Of a stretch of 64,000 nt of DNA, positions 34,764 through 48,700 are shown piece after piece. The translations under genes were made by a program, and so were the position numbers. Source of the stretch: Poecilobothrus nobilitatus (lineage: Eukaryota > Arthropoda > Insecta > Diptera > Dolichopodidae); contig OX352773.1 in NCBI GenBank assembly GCA_947095535.1, positions 89,624,670 to 89,688,669 of the forward strand. Reading direction: 5' to 3'. The notes beneath the pieces are model-generated. The model was not told the DNA's origin. It did no database searches and saw only the letters and a program-made list of their open reading frames with translations. Position 1 is the stretch's first letter. Each line of letters begins with the position of its first letter.

Positions 34764-35200
34764 TGCAGCAGAGTAGACTGTGTCAACTCTGGGATACCAG
34801 TATGAACGTAATATATCCTGTTTCTATAAAACTTGATAATCTTTTAAATAATTTCAGATGTTTTAGTACCGATGTTATAACTACCGAGAAATATTTATGT
34901 AAATTTCAGATATCTAGCTTCAATAAATACTGAGTTATTCTCATTTAAACAGAGAAGTTGTATGGCATCTACCCGAACCTGTCGCACCACCACAACCAAA
35001 TGAGGAAGTTGTTGACCTGTAATTCGACACTATTTTGCAAAATATGAGACACCCAGTTTCAATAGATATTGAGTTATTTCCATATAATGAAAGAAGTAGT
35101 ATGGCAGCTACTCGAACCCGGCGGCTGAAAAAGCTGGATTTAAATAGCAAAACTAACAATTTTGCAAAAGTGACGTAAAAAAATTCCTTTATCTGGGCAT
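34764..35200 (-). repeat. Family A interspersed repeat, copy 3
   Basis: Reverse orientation: begins at the ACTGTGTCAACTCTGGGATA end and runs to the GACGTAAAAAAA motif. It shares the ATCTAGCTTCAATA, GTATGGCA and CAACCAAAT words with copies 1 and 2. Shorter than copy 2, so internal units are fewer. Confidence 0.8.
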
Positions 35201-35559
35201 TACTATCACAAGACCAACCAATTTGTAACCAACTCTAAAATCTCCCTTAGTTATATGTTTTATATACAGTCAAATAATAATACAGACAACTTGCAAAAAA
35301 TACAGTCAAATGACACTACAAGAAAATAAAATGCAGGCTTCCTTTGATTACAATTATAATACTTTTTACAAAAATAATATATGCTTCAAAACTAATTTTA
35401 GAATACAATATGATGTTACTCTTTTTATCCTTTATGTAAATGTAAAATAAAACAATTTTAGCTATACTTATTAAAGATGTATTACGTATGTATTAATATT
35501 TTTACTATTCCTTTCTTTTGTTCCTAAAATTTCCTACTAATTCAAATAAAAAATTATAT

Positions 35560-36048
35560 ACAAGGTGGTCGAAACTCAAAGGTCACGAAGAACGGAGGTG
35601 ATAAAGAAGTTCATAACAAGAAAAAAATTGTTCTGGAGAAGATGTCTATTTCTATCGGCTTCCGAGATAACGGCCTTCAAAGTAATTTCGTTAACTTTTT
35701 AAAGAAGTAACAACATATTTGTCCCTGTATAACATAGAAGATTCGTTTAAGTGTCGGTATCTAGCTCAAGTTATGAACTTTCACACTAATATTGCACACT
35801 TTTATTTATCTTTCATAGTTGAAGAGTTACAACGTTTTAAATACGAAAAATATTGATATTGAAATATTGATTTTGGTTTTATTGAAATATTGATAAATAA
35901 ACCATAATTTTTGTATAAAAAACCGCTATTAATGTGTCAATTTTATTTCATTTTCAAAAGACAAATCTCCAGAACAATTTTTTGCTTGTTATGAACTTCT
36001 CTATCACCTCCGTTCTTCGTGACATTTGAGTTCCGGAGAGCCTATATA
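35560..36048. mobile_element. Foldback MITE with ~75-bp terminal inverted repeats
   Basis: The left arm (35574-35636: AACTCAAAGGTCACGAAGAA, CGGAGGTGAT, AAGTTCATAACAAG, TTGTTCTGGAGA) is the near-perfect reverse complement of the right arm (35967-36033). Total ~490 bp, no coding frame, flanked by TATA-rich sequence so the target duplication is ambiguous. Confidence 0.85.
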
Positions 36049-36773
36049 TATGTATTTAAATAATTTTTTAATTATTTGTCATACTTTTGTTATAATAAAT
36101 GAATGTATCTTTTAAGTATACGTTGCACTTGTTCTTGTAAATTGATCAATAAATAAATAAAAAAAATTATAACTTGTATAAATAATAAATTATGTACTAA
36201 CTTTCCAGTTGAATAACAATATATTAAAATGAAATTCAAATTTAAATAATTTTAACTCATTTCTAATAAACCAAAATTAACGGTTTTCTATGAATTTCTA
36301 TATGATTTTTTTAAGTAATTTATAATTTATAGTATAGATAGAACTTAAAAGAACATATTGAGAAATTAAGAAGAGCTTAAGTTTCAGTATCAAATAATTG
36401 TGTAAAAAAAAAGAAGCTTTTTCTACATAATTAGTAAATAATTTTTTATCGTTTGGTTTTTGGTTTGAAGCTAACAAAAAAGTATGAACCGGTTACGGTA
36501 CATTTAATGGTTGAATGAAATATCAAAAAGGCAAGCAATTTATTTATTTATTTATAGCAAATTATATTCAATGGAAAAAATTTGAGAGTTTTTTCTTTTT
36601 TATATAATATATAAATACTTTTACGAGGATGATATCATCAGAATTCATTGATTTTATGTAAAAAAAAAAATAATAATTGAATTTAAAAACAAAAAGTGTA
36701 TTGTTTTTATTTAATACGCCATTCCTCAATAAAAAAATCTTAGTTAAAAATTCTTTATTTCTTATTTGTTATA
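36049..36773. other. AT-rich intergenic, nothing recognised
   Basis: Homopolymers and AT; no feature. Confidence 0.5.
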
Positions 36774-37373
36774 CACTAGAACCTCGAGTTGCGTCGTTTC
36801 AACTTGCGTCGCTAAAAATTTGAACATCATAATTTTGAATTGTGTTGTATTTTGGACGCAACTCGAAATTTGTCAACTTGAAATTAAATCGACGATGACA
36901 AAATTGAGACAAAAAATTCATCTTCGTTTTATCTTAATTTGTACACATACATATGTACATATTATGTAACACAAAATATGAGAGAAAAAATCCATCTTCT
37001 TTTTGTCTTCTTTTGCATACATATAGCAAAACACATACATATCATGTAACACAAAAATATAAAATTATGATTATAAAGATCAGATAATTGATTATAAAAA
37101 ATAGATAAATTTAAAAAATAAAAGAATTTTGTGCAACATTCTTTCATTTGTTTGTTCAACATTCCAATTATTTATTTGTGCATAAAAATACATATGAACA
37201 TATGTAAACGAAGAAATACATATTATCAATTATTTATTTTATATTGGTTTTATTTAAAATAGCTTTGAACGCAAAAAGTATTAAAAAAATAAATTTCGAG
37301 CTGCGTCGTTTTCGAGATGCGTCGCATCGCATTTCTCTGGAATGCATTACCGACGCAACTTGAGACTCTGGTG
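36774..37373. mobile_element. 600-bp pogo/Tigger-like MITE flanked by TA
   Basis: The ends are CACTAGAACCTCGAGTTGCG and, reversed, CACCAGAGTCTCAAGTTGCG: ~23-bp inverted repeats with the GAACCTCGA-like start typical of pogo/Tigger elements. TA lies directly outside both ends. Internal GCGTCG-rich subterminal words and a ~75-bp direct duplication (~36905-37060) are present. No transposase. Confidence 0.7.
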
Positions 37374-40300
37374 TATTCCTTTTGTTTTTTTTTATTTTTA
37401 AGTACCTACATATATAACGTATTCAGCTTTTATTCAAAAAAACAAAAACATGACAATAAAAAATTATAAACATAACCTAAAAAAGAATGAAAATAAAATA
37501 TTAACACATTATTAATTTGATTCTATAATTTTTATTGATCACTGCGATTTTTTTTTTCCTTTGTTCTTATAATTCAATTTTTTTTTTTTTCATTTTTTTT
37601 TTTTACTCTTTTATTAAAAAAGTTGAAACGCAATTATGTTTTGTCACTTTATTTTTTTCATATTTTTTTTTTTTATTTTTTTTTCTGTTAAATATTTTCA
37701 TTTTTTTCTGGTAAATATAATATAATTTTAATACATAATATTAGTAATATCATTTTTATTATGTCTTTTATAGTCAAGATTTGTAATAATTCTTTAATAA
37801 ATTTTTTGAACAATTTTTTTAATTAATTAATTTATTTTATTTATTTATTTTATTTTTCTTTTTTTTTGGAAAAACAAAAGAAAATTAAATATATATTTTT
37901 TTTTTTAAATATTATTTATATGTATTAATTTATTTATAATTTGTATATAATTTAATAGAAATTTTACTATGCACTTCGGTAAATTTTAAAAACAAAAAAA
38001 ACCAAAACAAAAACCCCTGGTTATTAATTTTATTTATTAGTTTTTAATATTTAATTTAATTTAATTTTTTTTTTTCTTAATTTATTGACTTTTATTTTAA
38101 GTTTTATTTCCTTTTTTTTTTATATTTTCTCTATTTATTTATATTAATATTATAAATAAAAGGAATAAATTAATAAATCAATTGAAAGAACTGGTTTTTT
38201 TTTTTTTTTTTTTTTTTTTAAATAATACAAGTAAAATATTATTTTTGTTTTTTTTTTTGTTTTTTGTATAAATTTTATTTTGTTAACAATTTAAAAAAAT
38301 TTAAAAGGAGTAAAAATTTATATCTATTAAATTATTAATTAATATATAGAGAGCTTTTTGTTTTTCATTCAATTCAAAAAAAAAAAAAAAAGTAAAACGA
38401 TCCGTGACATCTGGAATGCTTGAAATATGTAAGTAATGCGTATATTAAACTTAGTGCAAAATAAATGCGAAACAAAAAGACTTTTTATAAAGTACATTCA
38501 TGATTCTTTTTTTTCTTTTTAAAGTTTAACACCGGATTTATTCATTAGCTACTTTAATACTTATTGATTCTTCAGTAGTTTGAATACTAAATTAATAACT
38601 AAATAAGGAAGTAACATAAATATATAAAAGTAAAACTGAAACCGTTAAGTTTACAATTTAAAAATTTCCTTCATACAAAAAATCAACTTAAATAGGTTGA
38701 ATATTATCATATTTTTAACTGACAATTAAAAATAAAAGTGTCCATGCATTATTAAAATGCAGTTAATAGAATGACTTTTTTTTATTTTTGCCTTCAATTA
38801 TGAAAAAACTGTCAGCAATTATCAACTTTTGACTAATGATTTTGTGCAAATTTCAACATAATTATTTTGACAGTTGAAAATTGATAATTAATCAAAGTTA
38901 ATTTGAAATTTTATGTCAAGTTAAATATTTATAATATACATATATAGTTATAACTACATAATAGTTTTTATAAAAATGCATTTTTTCACAAAAATTTATT
39001 TACAAAAATATTCAGTTAATTCTATCATTATCCAACCAACTGCAACTTTTTTCGTTGTTCATTTTGTTCTTTATGATTATAAAACAGTGTCAATTTCACC
39101 TATAAATAATGCTTAAAATTAGCAAATGTGAAAAGAAAACTTTAATTTTAATTATCTGTCATGCCGTTAAATCGCTATTTGCAACTTAAAAGTTTTAAAT
39201 GAAATTAAATATGTGAAACAAACTATCGTTTTTTCTTAGTGACAAATTTTGTAGATATTTTCGCGTTGCGCGTTAATAACAGAATATACAATTCGCAACA
39301 ATTCTATAGAGTATTATAAAACTATGAGTATATAAACTATAGAGTTTTATAAAAATTTTAATCCTTTCTTTATTTTTAACATTGTTAACAATCGTTGTAG
39401 TCCTGTTTTCTTCAATTTAAAAAAGTTAAAACTTAAAAAAATAGAAATTTCAAAATAAATTCAGATTCATTATTATTATCGCATTTAAACGTTTTGTTTT
39501 GCATTTTAGATGTCACTGTGTAAATAAAAAATTTTTTTTTTAATTTCAAATCAGGCGCAGGATAAATTAAATTTAAAATTGAAAAAAAATATATATAAAT
39601 TAAAATATATGTTTTTTGTTACACTTTTTAATAATTAAAAAAAAACTGTGGTTTTTCTAAATAACAGCATAACTTTTAAAAGATTTTATGAATAGGGAAT
39701 TAAAAATGATTTCAATTAATTTTATTCTTTATAAACATTCTTTTATAAGTATATGCAAAGGTAAACATTTTTTCAAGAACAATTTTAAAATTTTCATTTT
39801 TTTTATTTTTTTTTTCTTTTTGTACAATTTACAAGCATAGTTTTTTTTGGAGGCACTTTGAGGGATTAGTAAATGATTTTAATAATTTTTTTTTTTTTAT
39901 TTCTATAATAAATCTTTGTTGTTTTGGTATCTTTTAAAACAAAATAATTAAAAATTTTTTAATTTGTTTAAATGAGCACCGTACCTAAAATCCAGTAAGC
40001 GTCACTCCAAGATTATGTTTAAAATAAAAGTACGCAAAATGTAACAATTGTAATTAATTTCACACAAAGTTTAAATTTTAAATTCTGAATTATTAAGTTT
40101 TAAGTTAGAACAAAAATGGAATTCGTGTGAGAAAATTTATTTAAATAAATTATAATTTTTAAATTTTACTTTTGTGATCTTATACACGTAATTAAAAACG
40201 AAAATTAGCAAAAAAAAAAAAAAAAAAACAGAAGGTTTTTTTAAGTTCGTTTTAGGTACACATTTTAATTAATGCATTGTTATTTAGTAAAACTACAGAA

Positions 40301-43300
40301 ATTAAAAAGATAATTTTTAATCGACATTTTTAGTTAATATTTTACTTTTTTTATTTAAACATTTTTATTACATTCTTATTTTTCAATAAATTTTTTTTTT
40401 GCTTCAAAAAATTATATGCGTACTTATTTGCTTGAGATCATAAGAGTTTTTTTTTTTTATATTTTATTTTTAATATATATATATATATGTTTAAAAATTA
40501 CTAATTTTTGGTTTATATAGGTATATAATAACTATTATATTAAATATTTACAAAAAAAAAAAAAAAAAAACAAAAAAAAAATGAAATAATAGATAATGTT
40601 TATTAAGTTTATTTTAAATATACGATTATAACTTTTTATATTAATATTTATTTAAATACTTTTTACAACAAATTCTTTATATTCTTTTTTTTTTTTGTAT
40701 AATATTAATTGCAGTAAAAGATTTATTACATTTTGTTACATATATATCATGTATATATATATTAATTAATATATATTATATTAATAAAACTTCTATTTCA
40801 ATATTTAAATGTATAAGTTTTATTATTTGATTTATTTATTTTTATACTTTTTAATTAATTTCACTTTTTACATTATTTTATTTTTTTTTTTTTTGGAAGT
40901 ACATTAATTTATTCAGTTTTCATTACAGATTGTTTCTGGTTTATCTTTTGTTGTACTAAAAATAAACATTAAATTTTATTTTTATGAAAATATTAAAAAA
41001 ATATGTATTAATAATGTATTTCAGTTTAAATTATTATAACGAGAAACGTATGATAACATGAAAACAAATATAAAATACAATGGCAATTAATTAAAATAAA
41101 TAAATAAAAGTATAAAAAAAAAAATTAAATTGATATTAAATATAATGACAAAATTTTTTAAATTACTTATATTTTATGATGAATGACAATTTTTATTTTT
41201 GTATTCCTTAAAAAAAATCCTTGAAAATTTCTTACATTTTATCGAAAAACTTTTCGAATTCTTCTTTTTTTCTTAAAAGAAACGTACCATTATTCATAGG
41301 TATTTGATACAGAGTCATTATTAAATTACCAGATTTCAAAATAGAAGATATTTTTAATGTTATTGAAATCTTGTTCGCTTATTTTAAATTAAAGAAAAAA
41401 TAACTAAAACTTAATAATTAGTCTAATCAAAGTAATTAAATTGTTAAATAATTGTTGGCGATTGCTGTAAATTAAAGAAAAAAAAATTAACATCAATCGT
41501 TATCAAAAAAATTAATAATGTGCCATTATTACATAATAAAATTTTACAATATCAAATATTAATTTAATAGTATTTTTGAAAATCTTAAAATAAAATTTTA
41601 AATAAATATCAAAATACATTTTCCATATGAAATAGTATTTTTTTCAAGGAAATTTTAAGTAATAAAAAAAAAACTAATAACTATAAAAAAAAAAAAGTTT
41701 ATAAACTAGATAAAAATAATACTTTATTTTCAATAAGGTTTGTTTAAATATATTATTAATTTTATAAACATATTAATTTAATAAATTTTTCTGAGATCAT
41801 TTAAATAATAGAAAAAACAAACTAAACATTTATGAATGTTATATATTTTTTCAAATTTTCAAATTTGTTATCTTAAATATTTTGTTTTAATTGAAAAATT
41901 AAAAATGTAGAAATTTATTAATGAAACAAAATTTAAATATTATTTAAATTTTTAATTTCTTTTTTATAATATTTAATTAAAAATATAATATAACAATTTT
42001 TTTTTTCTATATTATTAACCATAAAAAACTTGAATTTTGTTTTAAATATTAAGTTAAAAAAAAAATTTTTGAATTAAATTCTTTTATTTAATTTTTGTGA
42101 ATTTTTTTATAAAAGGTTTATTTTTTTTTTTTATTTTTTTATTACGATTTTATTCATTTGTTCGATATATGTATAATGTTTCATAAAATAATATCACTAC
42201 TAATTGTTATGGGTTAATTTTTTTATATATAAGAAAGGTACGAGTTTTTATATATTAATTTTCATACAATAATTTGTTTTAACAATTTTAAGTTTTTATA
42301 TTTAATAAAAATTTAAACATATTTTTTTTGTTTTTTTTGTATTTTGGGATTTTTTTAGTTTTGCAAAATATTAATATGGAGGAACTTTAAAAGTTAATGA
42401 TTTTAGTATGAAAAAAATAAAAAAATATTAGAATAGTAAAAGAAAAAAAATTAAATATTTACTTGACCTATATCATTTATCTTGTATGTATATGAAATTT
42501 GAAAATTAAGTATGTATGTATTAAAAATTGATTCAAGGTAAATAAATATCATTAATTTTCAAATTAATTAATTAAGGGTAATGAAATTCATTTTACATAT
42601 GCATTAAAAGTCGTTTTTTATTAGGTTTTATTTGAAATAAATCATAATTTCATTACTAATGGGTTTTCTTACAATGTAAATCACACACATTTATTTAATT
42701 TATTTACTTTTTTTATTTAATATTAACCTACATACAAGAAATTTTTATTATATTTTTCTTTTTTTTAAAGCATATGAGACTAATTAGATCTTTCCTTTTT
42801 AAACTTTGATTATACATTTATTTTTAATAGTTCTACTTAAATTTTTTTTTTTTTTTTAACGTTTTTTTTTTAATTTAAATAATTTAAAACATGTATTAAA
42901 TCTACTAGTAGTTCTCGGGCAGTATAACGTTTTACAATTTTTTTTTTTATTTTATATCAGTGATTTTTTATTATTACTTTAATTATCAATTAATTTTTTT
43001 TTTTTTTTCGTAAAAAAATTCAACTACGTTTTTTTTGACAATTATTGTAAATATTTATGTATCTATTTTATTAATTTAAATCTATGAAATGAGTTTTTCG
43101 TTATTTATTAATTTTTTATTATGTTTATTTAATAATTTTTTACAATTAAAAGATAAATAATAAATGTCTGTGCAGTTTTTCTAATACTGAGCAATAAACT
43201 GTTTCAAAATAATAATAAATGTAAAATTAAATTATTTGAGATTTTTTTTAACTATTGGTCATTTTATTAAATAATATTTCTCTGTTAAAATTAAATTAAA

Positions 43301-45199
43301 TCAAAAAGAATTATGTGAGAAAAATTAATTTAATTAATAAATAAATGATCAATTCGATATTTTATGTCTGCTACAACTAAAAATTCATAGCAAAGATGAC
43401 TGTTAGAATACAAAATTAATGAGTGGTGAAAAGGAGTACTTTTTCTTATTTTTCGACAGAACAATGGTAAAAGTTTATAATGTTTTAATATAACAGATGT
43501 TTAATAATATCATTAAAATAGATTAAATATATATGATATATATTAAATAATATAAAAGTTAGTGAAATTTAAACCACAATAATAACACATAACTCGCAAA
43601 TAATTTATGATATTAAATTAAATTAACAATAAATTAAAAACTCAAGATTTTTTTATATAAATTTTATACATTCCATTTTTACTTCAAAGTAAAGTATCTT
43701 TTTGATTATCATACCTAAAGTTTACTAACTACATGGTATGTTTTACCAGTACTAATGTACATTTTAGGCTTTTATTTTATTTTATTACAAAAAAAAAAAA
43801 AAGAAATGCTTCAAAAATTATGAAAATGACTTAACCTTAAATAGAAAATTGACTAAAAGTAAATATCGCCAAAAAAAATAAACAAAAAAAAATATATATA
43901 CATATTATAAAATTGAGTTCAATTAATCCTAGTCCACAAAAATTTTTATGTTTAAATAAACTTAAAAAATACAAAACTTAATATGGAAATTTCTCAAATA
44001 AAAACTCTTATAGTTCAATGGAATTTTAAAACAAATTTTTTCGCTTTCACGATTCGAAACTATGAATCTTTATTAATGTGGAAACTCTCTATAATTTTTA
44101 CAAATCTTTTTACTCGTGCAAATTTCAAGTATTTTTATTTTTATAACTAAATATTTATTAAAACCTAAAATAATGATTAGAAATGCCTAAATTAGAAGTT
44201 AAAAAAAAAGAAAAAAAAAAAAAAATACATACATATTCTTATCAACACCAGAATCAAATTATACGAATAAGTATAAAGTTTTTAAAGTTCTGTTTTTTTT
44301 ATATTATGAATTTAAAAAAAAAAAAATTAAAAATTTTATTTTTTAAAAGTACTTCCAAGTGGTTCTAAAAATTAAAACAAAAATTAAAAAACTTTATATA
44401 ATTTGATAAAATATGTTTTTTTCCTAATTTAAGAAAAAAATTCTAGGCCAATTTTAACAATTGTAGTCTGTTCTTTGTTTTTTTTTTATTTTTTTACTTT
44501 ATTATATTATTTGCTTTTATTTCTAATATATATATTTTTTTTTAATTACCAATAAAGTCTTCTAAAATATTACAAAAAAATTATTCAAATTTTATATTCT
44601 CATTTTAATTTTTTTTTTTTTTTGTCATTCTAAGTAGGTAACTCACAACTTTAAGTTTTTCGTTGTTAATTGGAAGAATATAGTAAAAATTGTTTTACAT
44701 TCTTTACTCTTTTTAAAGATAATACTATTTTTAACAAAATTAATTTTAAATCAATCTTAATAATTTATTATTTATTAAATTTTCTTAGAATTTAATGCGA
44801 ATGGATAGATAAATTGTAAGAATTTTAAGTTATTAATAATTAATTAAATGTAATTAATAATATATTAATTAATAATTTCTTTAGGTATATGTAAATTATA
44901 TGAATGATGAATAAAAAAATAGTAATTTGATATATTAAAATAGAGGTAATGTTTTAATATATTAAGGGAGATAGGAAGAGGTATATATAAAAAGATGATT
45001 AATAGATTGTTTTGTTCAGCATTTTTTTTGTTTTTTTTTTTTTTTTGATTTTAACTTTACTAATATTAAATATAAATTGAAAAATTTCATATAATTTAAT
45101 AATAAAAATAGTATTACCTTTACAAATTTGTTAATTTAAACTTAATTTACTAATATATAAAAAATTCTAAGTTTTCACATTTAATTTTTAAAGTACATT

Positions 45200-45232
<33 letters not shown>

Positions 45233-45704
45233 GTAATTTTTTTTAAAAGGAACTCAACAAAATTTCATTTTAATTTTAAAACAAAAAAAAAAAAGAAAAA
45301 TATTACATGGACTAAAAAATTAAACTGTCTTAATTCATTTTTAATTTCTTTCTTTTTAATAATAATAATAATATATATATATATATATATGTATATGTTA
45401 AATAATATATTATATAATAATTAATATTATATTTTTAATTAAATTCTGTTTTTTTTTTTTTATATAGAAATTTTAAAACGCATCACATTTATTTTTTTTT
45501 AATACTATTTTTTTTTTTTAATTTTATTTTTATTTTAAATGTTTTCTTATATAATATATAAATATATTTTTATTAATAAAAAAATTAATTTATTTTGTAT
45601 ATTATAAATATACCAATATTAATATTTTTTTTTTTTCTAGTTTATGTATTTCAATTTTTTTATTAATTAATTATGTATTTAAATATTTCTATATATATTA
45701 TACA

Positions 45705-45744
<40 letters not shown>

Positions 45745-48700
45745 TAGATTTATATAGATATATAAATATTTATAGAGATTTTGTTGTTTATCATTTTTTT
45801 CATTATATAATAATTTTCTTCATTTTAAGTACATATTTCACATTAAATTACAAATTTTTTTTAAACAAAATTATTACAAAAAAAAAAAAAAAAAAAATTC
45901 AATTAAAAAAAAACATTTTTCTTTCTCAGATTAATATTATATATTCTAAAATATTTAATTATAATAATATAAATTATTAATCCTATACGAAGATTATAAG
46001 AAAGGATAATGATAAGACTTTTTCCTATAGATACCATCTATTAATCCAGTAAATCCGGCTGCTGCTAATTTTTAATTTTCAAATTGTTTAATTGTTGTAA
46101 TTTTGGTTTTGAATTTTTCCCCCACAAAAAACGAAACACATTATGAAAATAGAAAAATAAAAAAACGAATGTATATTAATATAAAAAACAAAAATTACAT
46201 TTATAAGCAAAAAAAAAAAAAAAATTATAAAATAATTATAAAATATAATAAAAATTTAAATATTTTAATAAATTGATTTAATAATTTTTTTTTAAATTTA
46301 TTTGAAATCGTTGTTTAATAATTGAAATTACAAAATTTTTTACTAATTAAATTTAATTTCATTTATAGCAAAAAGTATACATTTTTTATTTAAAATAAGT
46401 AATAAAGTTATATATGTGTACATATATATATTCAATTCTATATTTTATTAATTAATAATTAATTAGTTTATTATTCATTATACGATTAATTATAACACAA
46501 TACAATAATTAAGTAAAAATATCGTGCGCTTAAGCACTTAAGTGTTAATACAATGAGAAAATTTTGCTGAGAGCTAATAATCTTTTAAGAATTCATCGAA
46601 GTTTATTGTTAGAACTCTGATGTACTGAAAATAATTTTTTCAATTGTTACGCGTAGGAAAATTAAGAAATTGATGCCTGATGATGACCCCATCGTATTTT
46701 GGTTTTTAATATGTGTTAGTTTAAATTAATTACAACAGAACTAGACTTGAAAATACAATTCTAAATAGAATTATAAACAATATACAAATTATTATATGCA
46801 TAGTTTTTTAATATACTACTATTTGACATAGTTAACAAAAAAATTTTAAGAATCGATATTTTCAAAAAACAAATCTGTACTTATTTAAATGTTCATAAAA
46901 AATGTGAATGCCATAAAAAAAAAACCAATATAGTTAAAAATTGTACGATAAATTCAAATTATTTTTCAAAGGCAGTGCAATTTTTCTGAAATTTCAACAT
47001 TTTCTTAAGCACAAAGTAAATTTTCTTTCCCCTGAAATGAGTGAATACATTTTTTACGCTGTTAATAACTCAAACTCTTTATAATTCGAATAAATTTTTG
47101 GATTCCTCTTGTGGATTTTGATTTACGAATATTAATTCCACAGTACATATTTGAAAATGCATCGCCCGCACCAAATCTTAAATTTTGAATTTTATATCTT
47201 TTGTTTCATAAATTAAAATGTATCTACTACCTGTGATGTTTAATCCGACATTAGTATAAAGAATAAATTCTTTAAACATGTGCGTTTCTGTGCGTTTACT
47301 TATAGTTTCTCGATACAATAATTAAAATAGAAAAGACAAAGACTTTTTTTGATTTATGAACTCACACGTGGTTTATTTATATAAATAGTACAATAATCTT
47401 CTGTAATCTTTTAGCTATTTATCTTAGATTGTATTTGTATGTTATTGCTTTTCTTGGAAAAAAAATTCATTACAATTTTACAGCACTGAGTTTTTACAGA
47501 AAAGTTTTTAACATGTTTACAATGGCTAAAAATTTCACCAAATATTTAATACAAAAATATTTATTTCAATTATGAACTAATAAAAAGAAATGAAGTACTA
47601 TTTGCATTCAACAAGTACTCCAAAAAATAAATATTTATAGCTTAGCTTTTATTAGATCGTCTTTCCGATTATAACCATCTCTTTTAATTTTTATGTATAG
47701 TTCAAAAACAACAAAATACCATAACTGAATTTGTGAACTCTAGACTAAAAAGTATCCTGACATCGAAAATGTTTTTGTGAGGTCGCGGATACAATGTGTC
47801 GAGGTCGCAAACGGTCTAAACTTACATTTACATTGTACACTTAAAAATTTTACATTGTGTCTCATGATCAGAATTTATTTCACAGTGTGTTCGCGACGAA
47901 TTTTCGCAGGTTGTAAAATTGTGTATCGAAAATTTTTGGATCCACAAATAAAAACAAACATTTTAAGTCTAAATTTTGAAGTTTTTTGGTTAGGTATACT
48001 TTTTAGATTTTTTATTAAAAAAAAAAAAAAAATTAAACAATAAAAGGAAAATAAGAATTTTAATTTTCTGAGATGGCTAAGTTTTTGTTAAATGTAATTC
48101 TAAAAAATTATAACTTTTAATGTCTTCACTGCTGTCTAATAAATTATTTAACAAAAAACTTTTCACGAAATTTTTATTCATTTTTGAATTTACTTTTAAA
48201 ATTTTCGCAATTAATAACGTGACCATTTGTTTCAGAGACAATGTGTTAGGATAAGAATGATCAGAATTAAAAACAGAATACATTGACATTGACAGTGATA
48301 CAAAAGGTATATCGTTTTATAAATTTTACAATGCATTATTTATACATTTTTTTTTCGACATTTCCAACTCTCCCGTATTTATTAGAATTAAACGAAAAAG
48401 AAAAATAAATAATATCTTTTTTCATATGATATTACTTTCAGCTTAGAGGTTATAATTATTTCCAGTCATGTCAATATCATTTCATAGAACACCATTTATT
48501 TTATTTCTTTTAAATTATTAGTAAATACTTTTTTTTATAAACAAATTTTTGAAGCGCTTTAATCACCCTTTTTAATTTGATACTCTTGAATCGAAATTCA
48601 AAATTATTCTAACAATTACAAAATTTAAAAAAATTTTTATTTTTTAACTATAAAGTAAATACTAAACAACGGTTTAACAAATATTATTTTAAAACAATTT

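Noticed and set aside
45181..45760. Regular (AT)n clusters as a CRISPR-like or structured array
   Set aside because: Simple dinucleotide microsatellites without unique spacers, in a eukaryotic genome.
47777..48043. 88-codon plus-strand frame in a less AT-rich patch
   Set aside because: No recognisable motif, no splice or promoter context, and it ends in a poly-Lys run from a homopolymer.
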